From contig DKPQ01000009.1 of NCBI GenBank assembly GCA_002471275.1, positions 62,001 to 126,000 on the forward strand: a DNA stretch of 64,000 bases, written 5' to 3'. Positions within the stretch are counted from its first letter, which is position 1, and each line of letters opens with the position of its first letter. The notes below the pieces were generated by a model, which saw only the letters and a list, made by a program, of their open reading frames with translations, did not search any database and had not been told where the DNA came from. This document shows, one piece after another, positions 50,750-59,128 of the stretch. The position numbers and the translations under genes are program-made. The stretch comes from Flammeovirgaceae bacterium UBA7330 (GTDB taxonomy: Bacteria > Bacteroidota > Bacteroidia > Cytophagales > Cyclobacteriaceae).

Positions 50750-52288
50750 ATGGGAAAAGACGAGAAAATTCCTTTCTTATACGTCAATCAAACCCACTTA
50801 AGTACTAATGACTTATTCGACAGGATTTGTCAGCTTGGTAAAGCCGTTGGAATTGGTCTGGACAATACAAAAAAGTTAAAATGGGATGATTGGTTAGGTG
50901 ATAATGAGGACTTTAAAAAAGAATATCCCATTGGCGATAAAATGGAGGGAGGAGGTATAAGCTATAGTAACATCAGTAAGATATACAAAGACACGATCTC
51001 CCCACTTATCCAACGACTAGCGCAGAACAAAGATCCAGAAATACAAGATCGTCACCTTCGCAAGTACATTAGACAGTTTGAAAAATATTTGAGAGCCCTC
51101 TATGCGTACAGACCTGACCTATATATCGAAGGAAGTATACGCCTAGAAAGAGATTATAATATTAGTAATAAGGAGGCTTACGAAGAAACTGAAAAGAAGG
51201 TTCCCGCAGTTGAAACCACCAAAGAAAGCTTCGACCAAGCTAATGAAACCGTAACAAATAGCCCATCTGATATAAAGTCTTCAAGTGAAAGTGAAAAGCT
51301 GGTTTGGTACGTATATTTCTTACATTTTGTAAAGAAGGGACAAAAGAAAGAAATACCTAAAATTGCTCGAACAGTACTCACAGCCTACGATAATAATAAA
51401 GCTGAACTCAAAAATTTGGTGGATGAGGTAAGTAAAAATTATGCAGGAAAATGGGCTAAATTGGCACACCCCAAGCTATATTCTTTTGATCTTTGGTGGC
51501 CGTCCGAAGATGATAAGCAAAGGCACCTACATTTTAAAGTAGAATTCGGTGCAGGCGATAGAATTCTCTTTGGTTCATATACAACGTATGACTCTCATTC
51601 TATTCATTCGGGTAAATTACTTTTCGAGCGCATTAGCTCAAAACGTCAACTGCAAGAACAGATTACGCCCCTGGCCATATCTCACGTAGAAAATCTTGGT
51701 GATTTCGAACAAATTGATGAGAATATTATTGAGTATTTGTCCCTCTCTAAAGACAATCACATAAATACTCCTGAGCCCTTAGGTAATATTAAGCTCTTAC
51801 AAGACTGGGTTGATGATATAAACCCATTTAATAGTCCAGAAAAACGATTTTTTGATCCTCTTCCCCCAAGACTATTCATTGCCTCACCTAAAACTTCTCT
51901 AAGCGGTGAGGAAAGGAAGCACGAGGAATTTGTCGAAAAAATATATTCCGATATAGAAAACAAATTTGGAAAGGACCTTGAAGTTAGGCTTAGAAAACAC
52001 GATATGGAAGCTGAAGAATTGGCATCCTACGATAACTTAAAGTATCTGGAGAAAACAAAGTTCTTTATCCTGGTATTGAATAGCACAAATCAGGCCTCTT
52101 TTTCTTTGGTTCAATTAGGGTGGGCTATGGCACACTGCAAACACTGTATGGTCGTTTTTAACCCAAATAACGTTTCAAGTCGGTTTAGTAAAGCCAAAAA
52201 TGTTGGATTTGTACCACGGGAATACAACGATCCAGAGAACGAGTACAACGAAATAATTAAAGATATTCTTGACTTTATTCAGCCTTAA
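50750..52288 (+). CDS. Putative conflict protein with deoxyribosyltransferase/TIR-like C-terminus
   Basis: 512 residues. The C-terminal 150 have a Rossmann-like pattern: PRLFIASPKTSLSGEE, a helix, LEVRLRKHDM, KTKFFILVLNS, then SLVQLGWAMAHCKHCMVVFNP. This matches nucleoside 2-deoxyribosyltransferase/TIR-like folds, but the usual catalytic Glu of the xxELGxA helix is Gln here. The N-terminal 130 residues are helical; a central strand-rich domain (about 185-300, LWWPSEDDKQRHLHFKVEF) could be a sensor. No close family is recognised. The gene starts after a 220-base gap with unusual GGAAAAxxxAGGAAAA repeats, and ends at a terminator. A role as NAD- or nucleotide-linked defence effector is inferred from fold only. 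Confidence 0.55.
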   Translation: MGKDEKIPFLYVNQTHLSTNDLFDRICQLGKAVGIGLDNTKKLKWDDWLGDNEDFKKEYPIGDKMEGGGISYSNISKIYKDTISPLIQRLAQNKDPEIQDRHLRKYIRQFEKYLRALYAYRPDLYIEGSIRLERDYNISNKEAYEETEKKVPAVETTKESFDQANETVTNSPSDIKSSSESEKLVWYVYFLHFVKKGQKKEIPKIARTVLTAYDNNKAELKNLVDEVSKNYAGKWAKLAHPKLYSFDLWWPSEDDKQRHLHFKVEFGAGDRILFGSYTTYDSHSIHSGKLLFERISSKRQLQEQITPLAISHVENLGDFEQIDENIIEYLSLSKDNHINTPEPLGNIKLLQDWVDDINPFNSPEKRFFDPLPPRLFIASPKTSLSGEERKHEEFVEKIYSDIENKFGKDLEVRLRKHDMEAEELASYDNLKYLEKTKFFILVLNSTNQASFSLVQLGWAMAHCKHCMVVFNPNNVSSRFSKAKNVGFVPREYNDPENEYNEIIKDILDFIQP

Positions 52289-52323
52289 GGGTAATTATTT
52301 ACGTATATTGTTATCCCTTTTTT
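52287..52323 (+). terminator. Terminator after the deoxyribosyltransferase-like gene
   Basis: AAGGGTAA at 52287-52294 pairs with TTATCCCTT from 52311 (one bulged base), followed by a run of T. It overlaps the stop codon of the 50750 gene. Confidence 0.7.
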
Positions 52324-52350
52324 CAACCAAGCGCCCAAATAGGCCACCAA

Positions 52351-52749
52351 ATGATTGTACTAGTAGATAGATTTAATCGGAACGTGCTCCATGCTTATGA
52401 CAAGCTTAATAACGGATTCCCAGCGGGGTTCTTAGCCGAATATTTGCGCTATATGAAAGCTTTAAGCCTAAATGAATGGGACCCAAAAATGGCTGCAATC
52501 TATTTGGAATCAGACGGCCAAGGCATGGAAAATAACGTGCAGACCCCACAACCATTCAATAACATTGAAAAGCATCGTGTCTTAATGAGACTGATCGACC
52601 TTTATCCTTCCGAAGTATTAATTTGGGATGATTTAAAAGATGCCTATTATGAATTGCATGGAAATGGCTATAAAATACCTGAACAAAGACTGATTGGAAA
52701 TAGCGAAATACTTTGGCCTTCAGAGAAGCTTGAGCTTCAGTACAGCTAA
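52351..52749 (+). CDS. Hypothetical protein
   Basis: 132 residues, helical with many Trp/Tyr/Leu (FLAEYLRYMKALSLNEW, RVLMRLIDLYPSEVLIWDDL). No family recognised. It begins 28 bases after the preceding terminator and converges on the coupling-protein gene with four bases between stops. It may be a small accessory of the DNA-transfer set. Confidence 0.55.
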   Translation: MIVLVDRFNRNVLHAYDKLNNGFPAGFLAEYLRYMKALSLNEWDPKMAAIYLESDGQGMENNVQTPQPFNNIEKHRVLMRLIDLYPSEVLIWDDLKDAYYELHGNGYKIPEQRLIGNSEILWPSEKLELQYS

Positions 52750-52753
52750 TCGA

Positions 52754-54361
52754 TCAATCCCTCTGATTAAATTTCACTTTTAGATAGTTCAAATCATTTG
52801 ACCACATATGTCCCGTTTGAGTAATAATGGCTTCAGTTTTATAGCCATTAGAAGGATTTCCCCCTTTCTGAAGTGTCGTAAAATCTCCAGCTAAAACTTG
52901 TGGGAATAGTTGTTCAGAGAACGTTGGAGAAGCAGGGTTCGATGATTGTTTTTGTATGGATGTCATCTGCCTAAAGCGCTCTCCAATTGCCTTAGAGGCA
53001 TACTCATTTGTTTCGAAATCTGAATTCGCATGATAGATTTTAGTGGTCAAATTACCTAGCAATGACTTGGTTTTAGCTTCAGAATTATCATCACCCATCG
53101 CTACATAATAGTTATTTATGTTTTGCGTCAAATACACAATGCTTGTAAGTGAGGATCTCGCTGTCGTTGCAAAAAGCTGATCATATTGAGATAGGTAAAA
53201 TTGGCTTTCATCTACCCATAAAAAGACCGGTGTAAGATTGCCATTATCTTCAATTTTGCGCCTCTCCATGGACTGTTGGAACAGATACTTGTATATCCCT
53301 GCTGCTAGGACTCCAGCTAGTAAATGCTCTTTCACTGGAAAGTCTAAAATGATAATTTTCTTTTCGAGATAAGCCTGTTCCGGGAAGAGTTCAGGGCTAA
53401 CATGGCCCGAAAAATGAGCCTTCAATAATCCAGAATTGAAGTACTCAACCAAACCAAGAAAGCTCTCTTCAACGATGGATTTTGTACGATCTGCGAGACG
53501 TGCAAATTCTCTAAAGAAATAGCTTTGAACAAGATCATTCCGAGACCTTTCTTCTTTATCAAAATCTTCAGTATCTAAAGCTGTTAGCAGACATCGGACG
53601 CAATAGCTGCGACTTTTCCAACGCTCTAGCGCATTGTTGGCCTCTTCAATTACATGTTCTTGCTCTTCCGGATTCCTTGTTTGTTGAACGAATTCAACTA
53701 CTTGTTTGGCCTCTGTACTATTAGGAGCCGTAGAGATCACCTTTCTCATATTTTCTATGGTGACCTCCTGATTACCCAAGTAAAGCAAATCAATAATCCT
53801 TCCAATCGCCCTTTTAACTGCGTTATCCCAGAACCTTTCGTCCTTTCCCGATCCACCACCTCCAGCGGAAAAATTACGGCTGATTTCGAACAGAACCATG
53901 ATCAACTCAACCAGGTTTAATGTCTGTCCAGCTCCTTCACCATCTCGTTCCATTTCGTAACGTATCGGATTGAATTGTAAGCCAGATTCACTGTCAAAAA
54001 CAAGCTTATCATGATCACGTCCGGCCTCTTTTATATACTTCTCCCAAACCTCTCTTTCATCAGGTTTCGCGCACAGAACCAACCCACCAAAACCATGCTC
54101 TAAATAAGATCGTGCTATCCGTTTCGCTGATCCAGAGGACTTACCAGAACCGGTGGCTCCGAAAATCTGAATTCCCTCGACTGCATTACGAACAGTGAAC
54201 TTATCTGATGAATGACCAGGCCAAGGAAACAGAGAAGTATTTAACACATCCCTTACTGAGTTTTTTGACGATTTCAAAACTGAGAATTTAATAGTTAAAC
54301 ATTGATTTTTATGTCTTGGAATATAGTGAACATCAACGCAAGTAAGCCAAGAAAGCCGCAA
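52754..54361 (-). CDS. traD: VirD4/TraD-type conjugation coupling ATPase
   Basis: 535 residues from a TTG near 54361. Walker A GATGSGKS at about 68-75, Walker B LWVDESQ near 380, and YLTQNINNYYVAMGD just after are those of type IV coupling proteins with a TraM-recognition region. Unlike TrwB or TraD it has no N-terminal transmembrane helices; membrane contact must come from a partner such as the nearby membrane operon. It pumps the relaxase-DNA complex into the channel. It is divergent from relaxase 1, with a 137-base gap holding an inverted repeat. Confidence 0.9.
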   Translation of the reverse strand: MRLSWLTCVDVHYIPRHKNQCLTIKFSVLKSSKNSVRDVLNTSLFPWPGHSSDKFTVRNAVEGIQIFGATGSGKSSGSAKRIARSYLEHGFGGLVLCAKPDEREVWEKYIKEAGRDHDKLVFDSESGLQFNPIRYEMERDGEGAGQTLNLVELIMVLFEISRNFSAGGGGSGKDERFWDNAVKRAIGRIIDLLYLGNQEVTIENMRKVISTAPNSTEAKQVVEFVQQTRNPEEQEHVIEEANNALERWKSRSYCVRCLLTALDTEDFDKEERSRNDLVQSYFFREFARLADRTKSIVEESFLGLVEYFNSGLLKAHFSGHVSPELFPEQAYLEKKIIILDFPVKEHLLAGVLAAGIYKYLFQQSMERRKIEDNGNLTPVFLWVDESQFYLSQYDQLFATTARSSLTSIVYLTQNINNYYVAMGDDNSEAKTKSLLGNLTTKIYHANSDFETNEYASKAIGERFRQMTSIQKQSSNPASPTFSEQLFPQVLAGDFTTLQKGGNPSNGYKTEAIITQTGHMWSNDLNYLKVKFNQRD

Positions 54362-54418
54362 AAATTTCCCTAGATCATGCTAAAAACGAATAAGAAAAAC
54401 CTTACCTTTAAATTATAC

Positions 54419-54438
54419 GTCTTAGCATCATAAGACGA
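54419..54438. repeat. Inverted repeat between coupling ATPase and relaxase, oriT candidate
   Basis: CGTCTTA (54419-54425) and TAAGACG (54432-54438) are perfect inverted repeats with a six-base loop. Two copies of CTACGT follow at about 54445 and 54460, then TTGCACCCAC. The element lies in the 137-base divergent gap just before relaxase 1, where MobF origins of transfer often lie. Confidence 0.45.
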
Positions 54439-54497
54439 GATATCTACGTATAAAAAAGCTACGTTTGCATTGCACCCACAAGTGACCATTAAAAGTT

Positions 54498-57338
54498 ATG
54501 TTATCGATAGAAGCTTCGAGGAATGCTGAACAAGCAAAACGATACTTTCGCGAAAGTCTCGCCGTCGAAGACTACTATTCTGAGAAAGCTGAAATCCCTG
54601 GCAAATGGCATGGCAGAACCGCAGCAATGTTGGGCTTGAGTGGAGAGGTGAAAAAGTCCGACTTCGAGAGACTCATCGATAACATTAATCCTAATACTAA
54701 CCAGAGACTAACCCCGCGAAATTCTCCCAACAGACGCCCCCTCTATGACTGTACTTTCTCAGCTCCGAAATCAGTAAGCATACTTCTGGCTCTTACCGGA
54801 GACCATGAAATTCTTCAGATTCATAATCGAGCGGTAAGGCGTGCCATGGCTGCTCTTGAAGCAGATATCCAAACACAATCAGGGCAAGGAAAACAAAAAC
54901 ATTATCCAACAACTGGCAATCTGATTTGGGCAGAATTTATCCATCAAACAACTCGACCACTTGAGAGTGAAAAGACAAACGGGAAAAAAGAGTTTGTTCC
55001 GGACATGCAGCTCCATACGCATGCGACTGTTCTTAATGCTACTTGGTTTGACAAAGAGGATCGATTCAGGGCTGTTGAATTTGGGTCGGTTAAAAAGCTA
55101 GCTCCATACTATGAGGCACTTTACCATGGTGAATTGGGATTGGGCATGCGGGAAATTGGATATGAAATAAAAGGGACTGGGAAGCGCTGGGAAGTGAATG
55201 AAATCACTAAAGCCATTAGGGATAAGTTTAGTAGAAGAACACTTGAAATTGAAGAACTAGCTCGGGCACGCGGCATAAAGTCAGCTCGCTCAAAATCTCA
55301 GCTCGGTAGGCTTACCAGAAAGGAAAAGCACAAAAGCGTGGAGGATAGTGTTTTACCGGAAATATGGAGAAAAAGACTATCTCCAATTGAGCTTGAAGTA
55401 GTAGAAAACCTCAAAAGAAATAACCCTACATCCGGAGACAAAGGAAGGGAAAACCTGACTGCGCAAAAAGCAGTGGATCTTGCACTCAGTCACTACTTCG
55501 AACGTCAAAGTGGAGTACCTGAAAAAAGAGTCCTTGGTTTTGCAATTGATCTCACTTCTGGAATAATCCCCCCAAATGAAATCCATCAGGAACTTAAAAA
55601 CCGAGATGATATTGTTGATGTAACAGAAGGGTCAATAAAACATATAACAACAAAAGATGTCATTCGTGAGGAAGATTATCTGGTAGAACGGGTTATGTCC
55701 AATCTAGGCAAGAGCCTACCCCTTAAAGAAGATCATGAGATTACCAATTCACTATTAAATGAAGGACAAAGCGAAGCTGTTCAACATGTCCTAAAGAGCC
55801 GAAACAAGATTGTCATGATTAGTGGTGACGCAGGAACTGGGAAGACCACCCTAGCTGTCGAGCTCTCTAAGGCAATTAAAAGCGTTGGTAAACAAATGTA
55901 TGCTTTTGCAACTTCTGCTGATGCAAGTAGAGGTGAACTTCGAGATAGAGGATTTGACAATGCTGAGACGATAGCCAAACTCTTAAGCTCCCCTGAGCTT
56001 AAGTCTAAACTTCGTGGGAACGTCATGCTTATCGATGAGGCTGGCATGATTGGAACACCGACCATGCACCAATTACTGGATATAGCCGAGAAAGAGAAAG
56101 TCTCCAAAATTGTGCTAAGCGGAGACTGGAAACAGCATCCCAGCATTGAAAGAGGAGACGCTATGATGCACATGGAACAGGCTGGATTGCCTGTAACACG
56201 AGTGGAGGAAATCGTTCGACAGAGAAACAACCCTGCTTATAAGCAGGTAGTAGAGAAAGTTGCAAAGGGAATAGGCCTAGGTAAATCTGAACACAGAGAA
56301 ATTGAAGTAAAAGAAGCCTTTGATCAAATGGATAAACAAGGTCTGATAGTTGAGGAGGAAAACCTTGGTCAACGCCATGATCTAATAGCAGAAGACTATG
56401 TTCAGGCGAGCGCCAAATCTCCCGATGATGTCATTGTAGTGGCACCAACGCACGGTGAGGGCAGGGACGTCACAAAGGCCATAAGAACTAAGCTTAAGGA
56501 ACAGGACCGATTGGGACAGGAAGACAAGCTTTTTGATCATTTAGTCAATCAGCAACTAACCGATACAGAACGTCAAATTTTCTCAAATTACGAAGAAGGC
56601 CAAATCGTAGAGTTTCATCAGAATGTACGTGGATTCAAAGCTGGTACAAAACTTAAAATCGAGGGATTTGATAAGGACAACAACGTATTGGTACGAGGGA
56701 ATGAGCACATACATCCGGTGCCTCTCCCATTAGAAAAAGCTGAGCATTTTCAATTGTTTAACAAACAAACCATCCCACTTGCTCAAGAGGATCGAATACG
56801 TATTACCAAAAACATCAAAAGTATCGAAGGGACACACCTTAATAATGGTAAGGTTTATGATGCCAAGGGTTTTACTCAAGACGGCCATATTGAGCTTTCC
56901 AATGGCAAAACCCTTCATAAAGATGCTGGGCATTTTAACTACGGCACCTATAGGACCTCACATAGTGCACAAAGCAAGAACTCTGAGACAGTTTTACTCT
57001 GCCAAAGTTCAAAATCCTTTGCTGCTGGCAATGACAAGCAATTTTATGTGAGCATTTCAAGGGGAACGGATAACTTGAAAGTCTATACTGACAATAAGCA
57101 ATCACTCCGAGAAGTTGTCGCTAGATCAGGTGACAGAATAAGCGCTAAAGAAATTGAGCAGAAAGCCGAACGGCAAAAACAGGCTATGCAGTTACAAAGA
57201 GATCGTGAAGAGCAACAACACAGAATAAAAGCATTTTATCAGGAGCGCACAGCTGCTGCTTCTGAGAAATTAAAATCTATCTATGACAGACAAGAACTCA
57301 GAACATCACTCGAAGGAGGAGAACCAGACAAAGCCTGA
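54498..57338 (+). CDS. MobF-family relaxase-helicase 1 (TrwC-like)
   Basis: 946 residues. The N-terminal TrwC relaxase domain has candidate catalytic tyrosines at 16 and 26-27 (DYYSEK) and the metal triad MQLHTHATV near 170-176. Walker A GDAGTGKTT at about 442-450, LIDEAGMIG, LSGDWKQ and the late motif YVSISRGTDNLKVYT form a RecD-like helicase. It nicks oriT, stays bound to the 5' end and unwinds the strand during transfer. A 30-residue charged tail ends the protein. The next gene begins 56 bases before its stop in another frame. Confidence 0.95.
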   Translation: MLSIEASRNAEQAKRYFRESLAVEDYYSEKAEIPGKWHGRTAAMLGLSGEVKKSDFERLIDNINPNTNQRLTPRNSPNRRPLYDCTFSAPKSVSILLALTGDHEILQIHNRAVRRAMAALEADIQTQSGQGKQKHYPTTGNLIWAEFIHQTTRPLESEKTNGKKEFVPDMQLHTHATVLNATWFDKEDRFRAVEFGSVKKLAPYYEALYHGELGLGMREIGYEIKGTGKRWEVNEITKAIRDKFSRRTLEIEELARARGIKSARSKSQLGRLTRKEKHKSVEDSVLPEIWRKRLSPIELEVVENLKRNNPTSGDKGRENLTAQKAVDLALSHYFERQSGVPEKRVLGFAIDLTSGIIPPNEIHQELKNRDDIVDVTEGSIKHITTKDVIREEDYLVERVMSNLGKSLPLKEDHEITNSLLNEGQSEAVQHVLKSRNKIVMISGDAGTGKTTLAVELSKAIKSVGKQMYAFATSADASRGELRDRGFDNAETIAKLLSSPELKSKLRGNVMLIDEAGMIGTPTMHQLLDIAEKEKVSKIVLSGDWKQHPSIERGDAMMHMEQAGLPVTRVEEIVRQRNNPAYKQVVEKVAKGIGLGKSEHREIEVKEAFDQMDKQGLIVEEENLGQRHDLIAEDYVQASAKSPDDVIVVAPTHGEGRDVTKAIRTKLKEQDRLGQEDKLFDHLVNQQLTDTERQIFSNYEEGQIVEFHQNVRGFKAGTKLKIEGFDKDNNVLVRGNEHIHPVPLPLEKAEHFQLFNKQTIPLAQEDRIRITKNIKSIEGTHLNNGKVYDAKGFTQDGHIELSNGKTLHKDAGHFNYGTYRTSHSAQSKNSETVLLCQSSKSFAAGNDKQFYVSISRGTDNLKVYTDNKQSLREVVARSGDRISAKEIEQKAERQKQAMQLQRDREEQQHRIKAFYQERTAAASEKLKSIYDRQELRTSLEGGEPDKA

Positions 57339-57708
57339 ACTTCCTGACCTTGGGGATTCCCCATCAATCTCAAAGCAAAAAGGCGCTGGAGGAAAATACT
57401 ATGGTGTCGACCTAGACGCCGATCAGCTCCTTTGTCTCGAAATTGAATGCAGGAACGGACGTGACTTGGGCATTCCATATGCCCCAACCCCATGGTCAGA
57501 GTTCGTTCCTGATGATCAAGAAGGCCTGATCCTTCGAATTCTGGATTTTGAATATGAGGTTCTTGTCAAAGGCAGAGGCCTCAATCATTTAAAAAAATTC
57601 ATTCGAACAAGAAAACTGGCATGGTTGAAAGAAAGCAAAAGCGGGAAAGACACTGGCGAAGGAGACGTATTCATTAGTGAGATTCAAATTCATAGACGCA
57701 AGGACTAA
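57283..57708 (+). CDS. Relaxase-accessory protein 1
   Basis: 141 residues, overlapping the relaxase 3' end by 56 bases, so translationally coupled. After a disordered polar N-terminus, a compact domain (about 45-140) reads LCLEIECRNGRDLGIPYAPTPW, YEVLVKGRGLNHLKKFI, WLKESKSGKDTGEGDVFISEI. The same motifs (GRGLE, WVKES.SGKD, VFI..I) occur in the protein at 58679-59128 after relaxase 2. It is therefore a family of small proteins specific to this kind of relaxase locus; the function is unknown and could be relaxosome assembly. Confidence 0.75.
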   Translation: MTDKNSEHHSKEENQTKPELPDLGDSPSISKQKGAGGKYYGVDLDADQLLCLEIECRNGRDLGIPYAPTPWSEFVPDDQEGLILRILDFEYEVLVKGRGLNHLKKFIRTRKLAWLKESKSGKDTGEGDVFISEIQIHRRKD

Positions 57709-57744
57709 CTACCACTTTTATATATGAACCTCTGACCAAGCGGT

Positions 57745-57839
57745 CGTAGCGTCACCTTTTATTCGCGCTGAAGGCGTGAAGTGACCTACGTACAAATCTG
57801 GGAATTTGTCATGGGCTTCTCGGGAGACCGCTATAGCGG
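57745..57839. repeat. Inverted repeats between the two relaxase modules, oriT candidate
   Basis: CGTAGCGTCAC (57745-57755) is nearly complementary to GTGACCTACG (57781-57790), with a nested TTCGCGC/GCGTGAA pair inside. CCGCTATAGCGG (57828-57839) is a perfect 12-bp palindrome. The stretch is more G+C-rich than its surroundings. A minus-strand frame of about 62 codons crosses it, but the hairpins explain the sequence better. Confidence 0.4.
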
Positions 57840-57923
57840 CGGCAAGCCCATTGACAAAAAGCATCGCGTTCGCAGTTTTTGTTATAAGCTGGGGCCATGA
57901 CTTCATACTTTTAAAGAAAAAGG

Positions 57924-57949
57924 AAAAAGGAGTCCTACAGCTCCTTTTT
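57924..57949. terminator. Bidirectional terminator between accessory gene 1 and the second ssb
   Basis: AAAAAGGAG (57924-57932) and CTCCTTTTT (57941-57949) form a 9-bp stem with an eight-base loop; A and T runs on the two sides allow use in both directions. It ends the minus-strand ssb transcript. Confidence 0.8.
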
Positions 57950-57980
57950 CCCAAAACACTACTGGATTGTGGTCTTTTAC

Positions 57981-58370
57981 TTATGCATTTGCAGCCTCCT
58001 TATCTTGGTGTTTATTTAAAGCCTTACTAGTACTGAATGTTCCCATCTCAACTTTGTGGGCTTTGATGCTCATCTGGTTTACAGACACTGGAGATCCATC
58101 TTCTTTGAAGAATTGCTTCTTTTGATAAATTACACTCCCTGTAACCTTAATGAGAGCGCCAACTTTAAGATTGTTGGCTTGCTTGATAAGCTTATCATCA
58201 AAGAGCAAAATATCGTGGAAGGTTGCCCGGTCGACGGTTTGCCAGTTGCCTTGCTCGTCTCTATACCGTTTGTTTTCAGCGAGAGATAAAACTGCGAAGG
58301 GGTTTTCTCCTTCATTGTAAATATCTACTTCTAGAGACTTGTTTCCGATCAGTGTTACTGTATTTGTCAT
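57981..58370 (-). CDS. SSB-like OB-fold protein (copy 2)
   Basis: 129 residues. TVTLIGNKSLEVDIYNEGE, VDRATFHDILLFDDKLIKQA and KVGALIKVTGSVIYQKKQ follow the SSB OB-fold pattern but are far from copy 1 at 36691-37029. The C-terminus is basic then Ala-rich, without an acidic tip. AAGAAAGGA just before the ATG is a good ribosome site. Placed between the relaxase modules, it probably coats transferred ssDNA. Confidence 0.8.
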   Translation of the reverse strand: MTNTVTLIGNKSLEVDIYNEGENPFAVLSLAENKRYRDEQGNWQTVDRATFHDILLFDDKLIKQANNLKVGALIKVTGSVIYQKKQFFKEDGSPVSVNQMSIKAHKVEMGTFSTSKALNKHQDKEAANA

Positions 58371-58481
58371 GATTTTGGTTCCTTTCTTGGGTTAAATGAA
58401 AATCACGATCTTTCCAGGAAGCAAGCGTTATGAGCTAGTTGTCATAGCTGGCGTTAGAAGTTTTTGAGAAACAAAAAATCA

Positions 58482-58511
58482 ACGCTGTTAATCCGATTTA
58501 TCGGACAGCGT
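58482..58511. repeat. Nested inverted repeat upstream of ssb copy 2
   Basis: ACGCTGT (58482-58488) pairs with ACAGCGT (58505-58511), and inside them CCGAT (58493-58497) pairs with ATCGG (58500-58504). Twelve base pairs form a near-perfect cruciform with a four-base bulge and no T tail, so it is not a simple terminator. It lies in the 308-base gap between accessory gene 2 and ssb copy 2; the rest of that gap has no ORF. It is an oriT or operator candidate. Confidence 0.5.
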
Positions 58512-58678
58512 CATTGACTACAGGGAATACGTTTGCAGGAATATCGTATATATTTTCATAACCTAAGAGAGACTGATCATCACAAGGCACTGCAGGAAAC
58601 TAGTAGAGACTTCAAGAATAAAGAGGAGGAATCCATTACATGTTTTAGATGCTGTTCAACTTGATCGAGAGCATGGTA

Positions 58679-59128
58679 TCATTGGTCATCCTTGAACCTT
58701 TCAAACTTTCCTATCAGCCTATGAACTGAACCTTTCACTTGGATGCCATCAATAAATACACTGGATTTTTCATCATCCTTGCCTGAAGGGGATTCCTTGA
58801 CCCAAAACAAGGTCGATTTTGCAATGGCCTCCTCAATAACTTCCAGTCCCCTACCAGTAATGAGTACTTGCAAATCATATAGTATGATATAGAGCTCACT
58901 ACCTTCAAGAACCACATGGGGTAAATGGGCATACTTGATTGAGTAAGACCTTCCATAGCGGGTAATCACCTTAAAGCAACTTGCAATTTGACCTTTTGAA
59001 GCTACTGCAAAGAGCTGGCTCGATTTCCTGTGCTTGTTTAGATCAGCAATGGGCGAATTGCCATTACCAGCTTGTATGGTCTTGGGGAATGCTCCGCGAA
59101 GGTGCGTGTTCTCTTTTGTCTCGTTCAT
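58679..59128 (-). CDS. Relaxase-accessory protein 2
   Basis: 149 residues, overlapping the 3' end of relaxase 2 by 65 bases. Its core (CFKVITRYGRSYSIKYAHLP, LQVLITGRGLEVIEEAI, FWVKESPSGKDDEKSSVFI) is clearly homologous to the protein at 57283-57708, including the conserved GRGLE and ES.SGKD motifs. Same position relative to a relaxase and same kind of overlap imply a functional unit. The N-terminus is polar and probably disordered. Function unknown. Confidence 0.75.
   Translation of the reverse strand: MNETKENTHLRGAFPKTIQAGNGNSPIADLNKHRKSSQLFAVASKGQIASCFKVITRYGRSYSIKYAHLPHVVLEGSELYIILYDLQVLITGRGLEVIEEAIAKSTLFWVKESPSGKDDEKSSVFIDGIQVKGSVHRLIGKFERFKDDQ

Noticed and set aside
57718..57906. Minus-strand frame of about 62 codons between the relaxase modules
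   Set aside because: It crosses a palindrome and nested inverted repeats that better explain the composition, the longer version starts inside a terminator, and no family pattern is visible.
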